Shown piece by piece: positions 34,405-45,963 of a DNA stretch of 64,000 bases (its first letter is position 1; every line of letters begins with the position of its first letter). This stretch comes from Lamellibrachia satsuma (taxonomy: Eukaryota; Annelida; Polychaeta; Sabellida; Siboglinidae). Below the pieces are notes generated by a model. That model did not search any database, was not told the DNA's origin, and saw nothing but the letters and a program-made list of their open reading frames with translations. A program made the position numbers and the translations under genes. Location: contig BSQZ01000106.1 in NCBI GenBank assembly GCA_033239005.1, forward strand, positions 1,291,001 through 1,355,000. The letters are read 5' to 3'.

Positions 34405-36467
34405 TGAGAACATATCTAGCAAATATAGATTGGAATAATTTGCTGAAGAACAAGACAGCAACAGAATGCTGGACTTGTTTAAAATATGAGATTGAGGGCA
34501 TTATTGAGAAATTTATTCCATTAAGAAAACAAGGGAAAAGATCCAGGAAAAAACACCTGTCAAAAGAAGCTATTAGAAAAATTGCTCACAAACAGATGCT
34601 GTGGAAGGTCTATAAACACACTGGAAATGTAGAAGACTACACCAACTACAAAGAGGCACTTAACCTAGCTACTACTGAAATTAGAAAATCTAAAAGAACC
34701 TTTGAACAAAAATTGGCAGGTAATATAAAAAATGACAGCAAGAGTTTCTATGCTTATGTAAGGAGTAAACAGAAAGTTCGAGATAAGGTCGGACCACTGG
34801 AAAGCAACAGTGAAAACATAATTTCAGATGGGTTCCAAATGGCAGAGGTCCTGAATGAGTATTTCAGCTCAGTTTTTACCACAGAAGATATCAGCTCACT
34901 TCCAGTTCCATTGACTAAATTTGAGGGCAATACATCAGAATATTTAGGGCACTTATTTGTAACTCCTGAAATGATAGCAAAGAAAATTAAGATGATGAAA
35001 GATAATAAATCACCTGGAGTTGATGGGATACCACCAAAACTGCTAAAGGAAATTGTTGATCAAATTAGTACACCACTTGCAAGCTTATTTAACTTGTCAC
35101 TAGAAGAAGGAATAGTTCCTTCAAAATGGAAAGAAGCAAACATTACGCCGCTGTTTAAGAAGGGATCGAGGAAGAAGCCAGAAAATTACAGACCAGTGAG
35201 TTTAACATCAGTTGTATGTAAATTACTTGAAACATTAATTAGAGACCACATGGTGGAATTTCTCATAAAACATAAATTAATAAATACATCTCAACATGGA
35301 TTCCTAAAAGCAAGGTCATGTCTAACGAATCTCTTATGTTTTTTAGAAGAAATTACTAAGTGGGTAGATCATGGGTCACCAGTGGATGTTGTCTACTTAG
35401 ATTTTCAGAAAGCTTTCGATAAAGTGCCACATCAAAGATTGTTACTTAAACTAAAAGCCCATGGTATAGGCAATGATGTAATCAACTGGATAGAAAAGTG
35501 GCTTACACACAGAAGACAGAGAGTAATAGTAGATGGTAAGATTTCAAACTGGAAATCTGTTTTGAGTGGGGTACCACAGGGATCAGTGTTAGGCCCTATA
35601 CTGTTTTTAATATATATAAATGATTTGGAGGATGACATATCTAGCAAAGTACTCAAATTTGCAGATGACACAAAAGTATTCAGAAAGGTTACTAATGATA
35701 TAGATAAACAAAGTTTACAGGATGATCTAGAAAAATTAGTTAAATGGTCAGAAAAATGGCAAATGTTATTCAATTTTGGGAAGTGTAAATGTATACACAT
35801 AGGACATGGAAATATGGATGAGGAATATAAAATGGGGGATGCTGTACTAGGTAGAACAACACAAGAAAAGGATTTAGGAGTAACATTTAATGCTGACATG
35901 AAAGTTTCAGAGCAATGTGGGATTGCTGCTTCGAAAGGAAATCAAATTCTAGGCCTAATTAGGAGAACTATCACGTATAAGGAGAAACATCTAATTGTAC
36001 CCCTGTACAAAGCAATAGTTAGACCACATTTGGAATATTGTATTCAAGCATGGAGGCCATATCGTAAAAAAGACATAGATAAGCTAGAAAGAATACAACG
36101 AAGAGCAACTAAGATGATTCCAGAATTAAGAGACCTTAGTTACGAAAGTCGCTTATTACAATGTGGTTTGACAACACTAGAGACCAGGAGACTAAGAGGA
36201 GACCAAATAGAAGTGTTTAAAATAGTGAACGGTTATGAGGATGTTGATAGGAATATGTTCTTCAAACTTAAAGAAGGCAGTAGAACCAGAGGACACAAAG
36301 CAGCATTAGTTAAGGAACAGTGTAGGTTGGACATGAGAAAGTACTCTTTCTCACAGAGGGTGATAAATGAATGGAACAAACTGCCAAATGATTGTGTTAA
36401 TGCTAGTAGTGTGAATATGTTTAAAAATAGAATTGACAGATATCTGATAAGGGCGGGCTACACATAG
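34401..36467 (+). CDS. CR1 ORF2, reverse-transcriptase part
   Basis: A 688-residue open frame without internal stops. Reverse-transcriptase blocks in order: NKSPGVDGIPPKLLKE, KWKEANITPLFKKGSR, NYRPVSLTSVVCKLLE, GFLKARSCLTNLL, VVYLDFQKAFDKVPHQRLL (Asp 1), SGVPQGSVLGPILFLIYIND, LKFADDTKVF (Asp pair) and EKDLGVTF, followed by the CR1 tail with EYCIQAWRPY and YSFSQRVINEWN. Every catalytic residue is present. The listed start is only where the frame opens; in the parent element it continues from the endonuclease. Preservation suggests a fairly recent insertion. Confidence 0.88.
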   Translation: MMRTYLANIDWNNLLKNKTATECWTCLKYEIEGIIEKFIPLRKQGKRSRKKHLSKEAIRKIAHKQMLWKVYKHTGNVEDYTNYKEALNLATTEIRKSKRTFEQKLAGNIKNDSKSFYAYVRSKQKVRDKVGPLESNSENIISDGFQMAEVLNEYFSSVFTTEDISSLPVPLTKFEGNTSEYLGHLFVTPEMIAKKIKMMKDNKSPGVDGIPPKLLKEIVDQISTPLASLFNLSLEEGIVPSKWKEANITPLFKKGSRKKPENYRPVSLTSVVCKLLETLIRDHMVEFLIKHKLINTSQHGFLKARSCLTNLLCFLEEITKWVDHGSPVDVVYLDFQKAFDKVPHQRLLLKLKAHGIGNDVINWIEKWLTHRRQRVIVDGKISNWKSVLSGVPQGSVLGPILFLIYINDLEDDISSKVLKFADDTKVFRKVTNDIDKQSLQDDLEKLVKWSEKWQMLFNFGKCKCIHIGHGNMDEEYKMGDAVLGRTTQEKDLGVTFNADMKVSEQCGIAASKGNQILGLIRRTITYKEKHLIVPLYKAIVRPHLEYCIQAWRPYRKKDIDKLERIQRRATKMIPELRDLSYESRLLQCGLTTLETRRLRGDQIEVFKIVNGYEDVDRNMFFKLKEGSRTRGHKAALVKEQCRLDMRKYSFSQRVINEWNKLPNDCVNASSVNMFKNRIDRYLIRAGYT

Positions 36468-36825
36468 ATGAGAAAATTGTTGGACTCTCGATAAGCCAAT
36501 GGCTTCCTTGTCCACTTGCCATCTGGAACTTGTTGTTCGAGATGTCAATCTTGTTAAATCTTGTTAAATCTCCTGGTCCACACACTCCCTGTGATCCCAG
36601 TTGTGCGACTATGTGTGCATCGCCATCAAGTAGCCAACCGCCTGCCTTGGCCATAACTGTCGTCAGCTGCCCGTCGTCGTACAGTAACAGGTGTGTGGGT
36701 CGGGCAGCCCTGAGTCCATCAGTGTTCAGGCATCGTTCCTGCTCCTCGTTGGTCACCACGGATCGCGACCGTTATCCCACTGCACAATCACGCGTTCACG
36801 CTGCGCCTCGGCACTCTGAGTTACA

Positions 36826-37777
36826 TCAGACCTTGGCTGCCAAATCCACACTCCAGTGTAATTTCGCAAGACATTCGACTCTACCCACTGGATCACAGCA
36901 TGGCCGGCACTGGAGAGCCAAAGTATGCCATGACAGATAGTCGAGGTGATCAAGCGACTGTGTGACACGTCGACAGTGGCTGTCAGACTATCTGCAGAGG
37001 GCCTCATGTCCCCAACATTCTGACAGGTCAGAGGGCCTAATGTCCCCAACATTCCGACTGGTCAGAGGGCCTCATGTCCCCAACATTCCGACAGGTCAGA
37101 GGGCCTCATGTCCCCAACATTCCGACAGGTCAGAGGGCCTCATGTCCCCAATATTCCGACAGGTCAGAGGGCTTCATGTCCCCAACATTCCGACAGGTCA
37201 GAGGCGTAACGCAGGACTCACTCCCATGCACTTGATCTTGGCAACATTAATTTGCAGACCTACGAAAGCTCATGCTGCATGTAATTGTATTAGTGCCTAC
37301 TGCGCCCCATGTTCACCGGTGGACATGATGACCAGGTCGTCTGCTTATTCCAGCCAACAAGCATCTGCCTCATGTCCGGGCCGCTGGCACGCTACGACTT
37401 AAGCTCGCATTGCCCGGTCCAACACCAGGACAGTGAACAGTCCTGCGTCACGCCTCTGACCTGTCGAAATATTGAGGACATGAGGCCCTCTGACCTGTCG
37501 CAATGTTGGGGACATAAAGCCCTCTGACCTGTCGGAATATTGGGGACGTGAGGCCCTCTGACCTGCCGGAATGTTTGGGACATGAGGCCCTCTGACCTGT
37601 CGGAATGTTGGGGACATGAGGCCCTCTGACCTGTCGGAATGTTGGGGACATGAGGCCCTCTGACCTGTCGGAATGTTGGGGACACGAGGCCCTCTGCAGA
37701 TGCTGTGGTCCAGTGGATAGAGTCGAATGCCTTGCGAAATTACACAGGAGTGTGGACTTGGCAGCCAAGGTCTGATG
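36826..37777. repeat. Large inverted repeat with mirrored 34-bp minisatellites
   Basis: The left arm (36,826-36,901 and 36,986-37,221) and the right arm (37,438-37,777) are inverted copies. Each has an outer unique part (catcagaccttggctgcca on the left, its complement tggcagccaaggtctgatg on the right) and an inner array of a 34-bp unit with cctcatgtccccaacattcc: six units at 36,995-37,198 and seven at 37,452-37,694 in opposite orientation. The left arm has about 84 bp (36,902-36,985) missing from the right arm. The spacer of about 215 bp carries the LINE palm motif. Confidence 0.85.
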
Positions 37778-38230
37778 TACCCGCTGTCACAGCTGCCAGA
37801 CTGCACCCCGGCATGACTTGGCAGCCAAGGTCTGGTGTACCCGCTGTCACAGCTGCCAGACTGCACCCCGGCATGACTTGGCAGCCAAGGTCTGACGAAC
37901 CTGCTGTCACAGCTGCCAGACTGCACCCCGGCATGAATTGGCAGCCAAGGTCTGGTGTACCCGCTGTCACAGCTGCCAGACTGCACCCCGGCATGACTTG
38001 GCAGCCAAGGTCTGGTGTACCCGCTGTCACAGCTGCCAAACTGCACCCCGGCATGACTTGGCAGCCAAGGTCTGACGAACCCGCTGTCACAGCTGCCAGA
38101 CTGCACCCCAGCATGAATTGGCAGCCAAGGTCTGGTGTACCCGCTGTCACAGCTGCCAGACTGCACCCCGGCATGACTTGGCAGCCAAGGTCTGGTGTAC
38201 CTACTGTCACACTGCACCTCGGCATGACTT
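37757..38230. repeat. 60-bp minisatellite, about eight units
   Basis: Units with gcagccaaggtctg and cagctgccagactgcacccc recur at exactly 60 bp from 37,757. The first part of the unit equals the outer part of the neighbouring inverted repeat, so the array grew from its right edge. Because 60 is a multiple of three, long open frames exist on both strands; they are not genes. Confidence 0.9.
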
Positions 38231-38699
38231 GCCACGCACGAAGCTATTCATTCACAGGACCACGAGGCTGAGCATCTTCTCCGCACCCGACAGCATCGAG
38301 ATGCCCCTAAACGAGTTGGAATCGGCGTTACTGCCCTTGCCCTTGTAGATGAGACAGAGCGCAGCCTCTAGCCACGAGATCGGTGGGTTTTCTCCGGACC
38401 ACGCACGCCGCACGAGCGTGCTTAGAAGCCAAGTGGCCAGTGGCGAGTTAGTCCACAGCTCGGTGGTCCGGGGATTACTCTCGCCACGGCCCTGTTGTGG
38501 CGAGTAGCTTTTGCTGCTTCCGTGACCTCATCATCAAATGGCGGGGCTATATTCACATCCCAGGTGTTGGTCTGCCATTCCGGCTCATCCCGCATCTCTA
38601 CACTGACCTTCCAGGCCTCAATCTGCTTCAGGGTTACCCCTGAAGCACAGTTGACCTCCCTGTTTATTGTTTCACACGAATGTAAGACGTATTAAATTG

Positions 38700-41363
38700 T
38701 GATATGTGAATTTAAACAATTCATACGGTGTGACATAAGTGCAGTTGAGCAGGCATATTCACAGGTTTCTTTGTAGAAGCTATTGGCTGTGAAATAGTGC
38801 ATTTTTTTAGAGTTTAACATGCGGAGGGATTTATGGGAAATTGTTAGCTATGGGCCACTTGGTCGCATGAATACATGGCTATTTTTGTAAAAAAAAATAC
38901 TAGATATGTGATGTGATTTTGACAAAACTTGGTCAGCATGTCAATGAGATGATGAAAGTTGCTGTGAAAAAGTTTCAGGATTTTTAGGGCTCATGTTTTC
39001 TTATAATCAGACAAAACGTTAACATGGCCACCAGTGTCTGCTCCCTTCAGGTTGTTTGGTGTGGCCGTCTCCTGGTCAATGATAAATAAAACAGTGGCGC
39101 CACATAGTGGGCCAGGAACCAACTAACACTATATTTAAATACCACCAGAGGGCGACAGACGATAGCACCTACCCCATCTCAAAGACTGGATGTTCGAAAC
39201 TCTGTTTAAGTGAATTTGTCGTCTGCTAAACTGATTTTGATTGATGTTTTATGCAGTACAGTCGTTTGCCTTTATAGAATGTATTTTTGCATAAAGTATG
39301 TTTTAAATGTATTTTTAAAAGTAGTGCAAGTTCACACTCGTGGATGGTGCATTATTCCCAGATTTGATGCAACCATGGCATGCCCATGCATGGACCGGTG
39401 AATGTAGACCCTGGCCTGGACCCTTTCCTGTGACTATCGGTAGCCCGGGCCCGTTCCCAGTAGCACCCCCACACCTCAGATTTGTAAGAATATTGTGCCA
39501 GTAACCCCCGGATCGGTATGCTTTTAATTTAACACACACCTCTAGCGTATTCATTTTGACAATAAAAGTTTTTGGAGTAGCTGTTCGTCAAAAATATGAT
39601 TATAGTTGTAGACAGAATGTAGTAGGCTTATAGTATAACTATAACAATCTGACAAAATAAGGCTCAATCTTTAACCAAGGCTACACCATTCACTCAAATA
39701 ATTGTTGTTTATATTTCCATTGAAAAGGTAATAGTAGGCCTTCAAAATGTCCGATGTGAGTTAATCAGTTGAAGCTCCATTTAAGTGGATAGCTCACTAC
39801 CCAAAGTCAAAATAAAATTTAAATAAAGTCCTACATAAAGTCAGGTGAGTGAAGTGTAGCATTGAGTGAAAAGCTAATTGCTCAGATGTAAGTGAAAGCT
39901 ATTGCGAGTTGATCAGAATCCTATTTAATGTTCACATGTTTAGTAGAAAGTTAGTTGTTCTCATGTTTAACTGTAAATCATATGATTAAAAAATCAAAGA
40001 AGGTCTTTGTGGTTTCCCTCTGAAAAAAAGTCCAGCATTCCTGCACAAATAAAGGTGGGGCAAATAATAAATGGAGCAGTCAGGAAGTGTTCCCAAAATG
40101 ATAATTAGTCCCACTAGCCCCCCCACCTATTACTAAATGGTCCCAGTAGACCCCAGGGCTACTGGGATGGTGGGAGGATTAGGTGTACTAAACTGTCTGA
40201 ATAAAGTTGATTATTATTAAGTAGCTAATAACTAATATGATTAGCAATGACTCAAATGCTGGTTGTAGAAAGAGTGAATTCAATTTGGTGAAAATAATTT
40301 ATCAATATCTTCATAGCCACTTTTATTAAGCACATCAATTTGATTTCCTCTTTATCACCTATACTTACAATAAATAGTATAGTGTTTTAATATGCCATGA
40401 AAGCTTTATTAGTATGGCAAGGACTGCCCAGCCATGAAAATGAAACATTAAAGATTTTGGAATATGTCATATTTTATAATATTATATGTAGTTAATATCT
40501 TTATATGACTGTCATACTTTGGTGGCTATAATAAATACTTCAGCACATACTGAGTAGTCGGCCACATTTTTTATTTATTTAGATTAGCAACTTAATTTAC
40601 TAAACTTTAGATTAGCAACTTAATTTACTAAACTTTAGTACATGTTTGTGCAAATTTGAACCATGCCAATGGTTGCCCAATTATAAAATACACTACATAA
40701 TTGTATCATGAATTTGCTAAGTCAGTATTTATAGACAAGCCTTTATATACTTAACTATAATAGGGTACAACGCAAGAAGTAATTACTACAGTAGCATGCA
40801 GTGAATATATTTTAATTTTCTACATTATTATAAAGTCATTTAATAAAAAACAACGCTCTTATCAGCATTATGCCATAATACATTGATGGTATTCACTGCA
40901 ATTATAACAGCCCAGTAAACTGTAGCAATCTGTTGGTTTCATTCTGTCCTGTGCATTACTTAATCTGATAAATTACAAGCAATGTCATAGATGATGTGGC
41001 CCATCCCATTGTATCAGTTACCTACAGTTACATAAGTGATGAAATTAATAGAGATTTACCAGGCTGCAGCCGCCTGCCACTGGCTAGTAAGTGTAATTCT
41101 ACACCCAAGTGATATTGGGTGTGTCGCATGTGTAGCCTTGGTAAAGCATATGTGTGCTGATTGTTGTGTGAAAACCACATAGGCCTGAAACATATCATTG
41201 ATATGTAGCAATGAGTTCATTCAATGCCTGAAACTGGGCATTTTCCTGGTTGAATCCTGTCACGGTTACGGTTATGACTAAATAGTCATCAGTCTCCATG
41301 GATGTATCATGCCATGAGGGTACCAATCCATTGAAGTTCATGGGCTTCTACCTCTTTCCCCAG
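38700..41363. other. DNA upstream of the first recognised PDZ exon
   Basis: No domain-bearing exon was found. It may hold intron or promoter of the PDZ gene, but I cannot place a transcription start. A 28-bp unit is duplicated in tandem at 40,578-40,633. The sequence is AT-rich and low in repeats compared with the left half. Confidence 0.5.
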
Positions 41364-41583
41364 GGCATCAACAAACCCGCTGGGTGTGTGCCATGTTGGC
41401 GCGCTGGGGTGGGGGCGACATTCTCGCCACCCCATGTTGTGACCTTTCCGAGAACGGCTGGAGAGAGGGAACTAGGATTCAGCATAGCTGGTGGAACTGA
41501 AGCCATTGAGGGATGGAAAGCCTTCTACGTTGACTCTATCAATCCCTCTGGAACTGCTGCACAATACGGACAGCTGAAAGAAG
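41364..41583 (+). CDS. PDZ gene exon a: first half of PDZ1
   Basis: The acceptor is a good pyrimidine tract ending ctttcccCAG; the donor is GAAG|gtgagg. The exon reads HVVTFPRTAGERELGFSIAG and YVDSINPSGTAAQYGQLKEG, giving the first strand, the ELGF binding loop and the central strands of a PDZ domain. It ends in phase 1. Upstream exons are not identified, so the start could lie further 3' within the same frame; the PDZ part is secure. Confidence 0.75.
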
Positions 41584-42492
41584 GTGAGGCTGAAACACTA
41601 TTATCATCTCTAGGATATAGCTGAAAGAAGGTGAGGCTGAAATTCAGTTATCTCTGCAGGATATGGCTGAAAGAAGGTGAGGCTGAAACTTTAACCATTT
41701 CTCTTGTTCAGGTGACGAAGTCCTGGAAGTGAATGGGTCCTTGCTGTATGGTCTGACACTAGCTGAAGCCCAGTCACTCTTAAGACAGTTGAAGAATGGA
41801 CCGTTACAGCTGACAGTACGCCGCCCTGAGGCGATACCCTCCATATCAAGGTATGACCTGCATTTAGAAGGGTTCTTTTGTCAGTGGGATCTGTGAGACA
41901 TCACAACCTTTTTTTTAGAAAACGGGTTTATGACATTGAAAATATTTTGATAAAATGTATGATTTTTATATATGTTTAATAGATCCATCCTTTATATATA
42001 TATATTTAATTATTTCTAAAAAAATTATTACTTATTATTTTTAATATAATATATATATTATATTTTAACATAATTCCATTTTTAATGCATACTTGTATGT
42101 AATGTATGTGAGTTTTTACTTTTACCTGAAATTAAAGTATTCATATTTACCTATATCCATGTATTTTCTTAAATACAGTCTTTACAAGTTCTTTAAGTAG
42201 TAGTTATGAAGCAGAACCTTCATCAAGATGCTGCCCATGACTTTCCATGGTAACATTGCGCAACATGTAATTAATTATTTACTTTGTGTTGGTTTAATAT
42301 CCATCCAAACAAATCAAGTTAATACATACCACAGTTCACGCATGTAAAATAACATTGCACAAAAGAGGGATAAGTTTTTTGTGATGTAAGGGAAGCAGAT
42401 TAAGATCTTGCGCTGTGGACCTCGTGCCTCAGCCATTGGGGGAGATTGTGGAAGGCGGTTGATTCCCTTTCCTATGAGTTTTTAATTTTAGA

Positions 42493-42538
<46 letters not shown>

Positions 42539-45500
42539 TGGTGCAGTAAACAGCGAATAAACATTTTATATTTTATAGATTCAGTTGTGAGATTGTGTCA
42601 AAAGTGAAGAAAAGAAAATGCAGAGGTGACAGGATACCTGATGTTCCATCTATACATGTTTTGCTTCTGTAGTTATGCAGCCTTGACCATGGGCCAACAC
42701 CATATGTATCCCCATCACCCTCAAGAGATTCCCGCCCTTAACTATACAATGCCAACTCGGGATGTGAACGCTGGCGTCCAGTTGGAACGGGAGGAGCTCC
42801 GACAACATCACAATTCTAGGGAGGAAATGTGGCCTGACGGGATGACACAAGCCTCACTGGGAGAAGCCCAGGTGCCTCCAAGTGCCATGAGCTCCCTGAA
42901 GGCTGACAGGGAACAAGGAGAGTCACTCTGGAAGACAATCATCAAGAAAGGCGAGTCACTTCAGTGCAGTTTTTAAAGGTTCTTGTATGGCACGGTATCC
43001 AGTCCATAGGACTGCCCAAAACACTTCACCTCCTGGCAGACTGCCCAAAACACTTAACACTTCACCTCCTGGCAGACTGCCCAAAACACTTAACACTTCA
43101 CCTCCTGGCAGACTGCCCAAAACACTTAACACTTCACCTCATGGCAGACTGCCCAAAACACTTAACACTTCACCTCCTGGCAGACTGCCCAAAACACTTA
43201 ACACTTCACCGCCTGGCAGACTGCCCAAAACACTTAACACTTCACCTCCTTGCAGACTGCCCAAAACACTTAACACTTCACCTCCTGGCAGAGTGCCCAA
43301 AACACTTAACACTTCACCTACTGGCAGACTGCCCAAAACACTTAACACTTCACCTCCTGGCAGACTGCCCAAAACACTTAACACTTCACCGCCTTGCAGA
43401 CTGCCCAAAACACTTAACACTTCACCTCCTGGCAGACCTGTTCATTCCACCTCGACTTCTCGGGGAAGCATTCAGCCATGCAGCAATTATGTGAAACGGT
43501 ACCAAGAGGATTTGAACGCTGGTTCTCTTGATTGAGAGATTTAACCACTGCCCCCCATGGGGCAGACAATCACACAATGGTCTCGATGGTTTGGTGCTAG
43601 CCACATGACCAGGAGGTACTAGTCTGTCCAGATCAACAACCAACAGAGCTGACACATGTAGTACCTGACGTGTGTGAAAGAAGTTGGACTTAGGTGTCTT
43701 TCGAATGCAATACAAAGCTGTAGGTCCCTTCTACGTAGTGTGTATGGCAGGGGAAGTAAATAAAAGATCTCACACACGTGGTAAATGTGTAACCTGCCGT
43801 GGACTCGCTTCTTAAGTTATATAACTGAAGATGTAATACTGTATGTGGTTGTGGTGGCCCAATGAAACTCATGCAGTAAATGTGACAAGGTTAGCATCAT
43901 GGAAATTTTTACTATTTACCTCAAATGACAATGTAAAAACCTATCTGCATATTAATGGTTTGGGTTCTTTTAAAAAAGGTAAAGGTACGTTCTTATATAG
44001 AGCCGCATCCAGTCCTTGGGACTGTTCAAAGCGCTTTACACTTCACCCCCTGTCAAACCGTTCATTCCAATGCCATCTCGACTTCTCTGGGAAGCATTCA
44101 GCCACACTGCAATTTCTGCAAGAAGACTGTTAGTTCATCTATCCACTTTTGTCTGTAGCCAAATACTCATTTATACAGCTGAGTGACCTGTGGCAATGTG
44201 GGACGACTGAAATTGCCAAAGCTTCAAAACGGCAGCAAGAGGATTCGAACCCGGGTTTTCTCGATTGAGAGCCTGATGGTTTAACCGCTACGCTACCCTC
44301 CCACTAGTAATCCTACTTTTCCTACAAATGAATATAGTACGCTTCCACTTATATTTTTTAGGCATGATACATGATGACACACTTGTAATCCCATGTATCT
44401 GGTTAAAACATGATGACACACTTGTAATCCCATGTTTCTGGTTAAAACATGATGACACACTTGTAATCCTGTGTATCTGGTTAAAACATGATGACACACT
44501 TGTAATCCCATGTTTCTGGTTAAAACATGATGACACACTTGTAATCCCATGTTTCTGGTTAAAACATGATGACACACTTGTAATCCTGTGTATCTGGTTA
44601 AAACATGATGACACACTTGTAATCCCATGTTTCTGGTTAAAACATGACGACACACTTGTAATCCAATGTTTCTGGTTAAAACATGATGACACACTTGTAA
44701 TCCAATGTTTCTTGTTAAAACATGATGACACATTTGTCATCCTATGTAAAACTATTGGTGTTGCTGTGAAATAAGAATGTTGAAAGAAAACCTATGCACC
44801 TGTAAGAGTTACTAAAGCCATTTGCAACTTCAATCAAGAATATCATGCCAGTGGTTTACTAGGAAAACCTTATTGAACACACATCATCTTTGTTTCATTG
44901 GCCACGCCATACAGCGCTTGTAGTCTGGCAATATTTGCTCACCAAATGATAATCTACTTGTAAACACCTAGTCCTATACTTGGCAGTGTGACATGGCCAG
45001 GCTGTTTGCCTCTAAACCCAACTTGTGCACCATATTTTGGCCTTTGTTTACTAAACTTATTCCATTCTGATTTAGCAGCTCACTTGATTGACAGTTTGCA
45101 CTGCTTCAGTGTACACTCATTGTACACTCATTGTACACTCATTGTACACTCATTGTACACTCATTGTACACTCATTGGTCCTTTGATTTCGGTCGAAAGC
45201 ACGTAGCACATTGTTGCGGTTGTCTAGCTAGATGTCCTAGAACTGCCAGGCTCTTATTGGTCGCCCTGGTTAACATGTCAGCTGCCAGGAAAACTGAGAT
45301 TTGACCAGAATCTCACATTTTGGAACAAATTGTGAGTTGACCACTGGCAGGATATTCTTGATTGTATTTGCAAATGGTTCATTTTTATTATCTGTTTTAG
45401 GAGCATAGCCCCAAAATCATGACTTTATGTTTCGTTTTAAGCAGATGTGTGATTATTTTTGCAGAAGCTGGTCGTGGACTGGGTCTCAACATCACCACCG

Positions 45501-45899
45501 TCAGACTCCCAGATGGCAAGCAGGGAATATTTGTGCAGAAAATCCACCCAAACTCTGTGGCTGCACATACACACAGCATCAGGTCAGGAGAACATGTTTT
45601 GCCAATTATCCCTCTGGACTCGATTAGGGCATCTCCATTAATTTTGGTTGTGTAGTTCTGGAATTGTTAACACACAGCAACCATTAGGTGATGCCACCAG
45701 AGCACTTCTCTACAGTGCACCTTGTTGAATGTAATAACTTAAGGGCCCGAGCAATTTGATTACATTAAGCGGCTGCTTTACCCAAGTAGCACATTTTAAT
45801 ACATAAGGAATGATTTTGTCCCAGGCAATTTAATTCTACTAAACGGCTAGTTCTGTTATTCACAATTTGTTTAAGCGGAGTCCACTGCATTTCCATCTG

Positions 45900-45963
<64 letters not shown>

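Larger units (their letters stand above)
32490..36570 (+). mobile_element. CR1-type non-LTR retrotransposon, nearly full length
   Basis: ORF1 (32,537-33,601) and ORF2 (endonuclease 33,664-34,404, reverse transcriptase 34,401-36,467) are present in order over about 4.1 kb. The 3' tail at about 36,549-36,570 has two copies of TTGTTAAATC, in keeping with the short tandem repeats, not poly(A), that end CR1 elements. The only clear damage is a one-frame shift between endonuclease and reverse transcriptase near 34,390. A truncated relative lies at 25,905-26,375. The 5' boundary is uncertain. No target-site duplication was found, which is usual for CR1. Confidence 0.85.
36600..38690 (-). pseudogene. 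Minus-strand LINE remnant expanded by minisatellites
   Basis: Read on the minus strand, about 38,670-38,240 shows a reverse-transcriptase fingers region with LIYKGKGSNADSNSFRGISM. After about 800 bp of tandem repeats, LVLDRAMRA appears at about 37,400, and then ADDLVIMSTGEHG at about 37,310-37,345, where the Tyr of YADD is replaced by a stop, followed by GLQINVAKIK. The order fits one LINE ORF2 split by repeat growth between its fingers and palm. 36,600-36,780 on the same strand encodes an open frame with GGWLLDGDAHIVAQ that I do not recognise. Confidence 0.7.

Noticed and set aside
37399..38271. Long open frames on both strands through 37.4-38.3 kb (up to 278 codons)
   Set aside because: They run through 34-bp and 60-bp tandem repeats. 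The 60-bp period is a multiple of three, so all units share the frame. No domain is present.
42964..43535. Two overlapping plus-strand frames of about 180 codons
   Set aside because: Produced by the 36-bp minisatellite in SINE copy 1; both strands are open for the same reason.
44230..44305. Possible tRNA gene on the minus strand
   Set aside because: A and B boxes are present, but the same head is joined to a conserved body and tail shared by other copies, so it is a SINE head. I could not form a full cloverleaf.
44288..44774. Open frames of about 150 codons on both strands
   Set aside because: Artefact of the 39-bp minisatellite.
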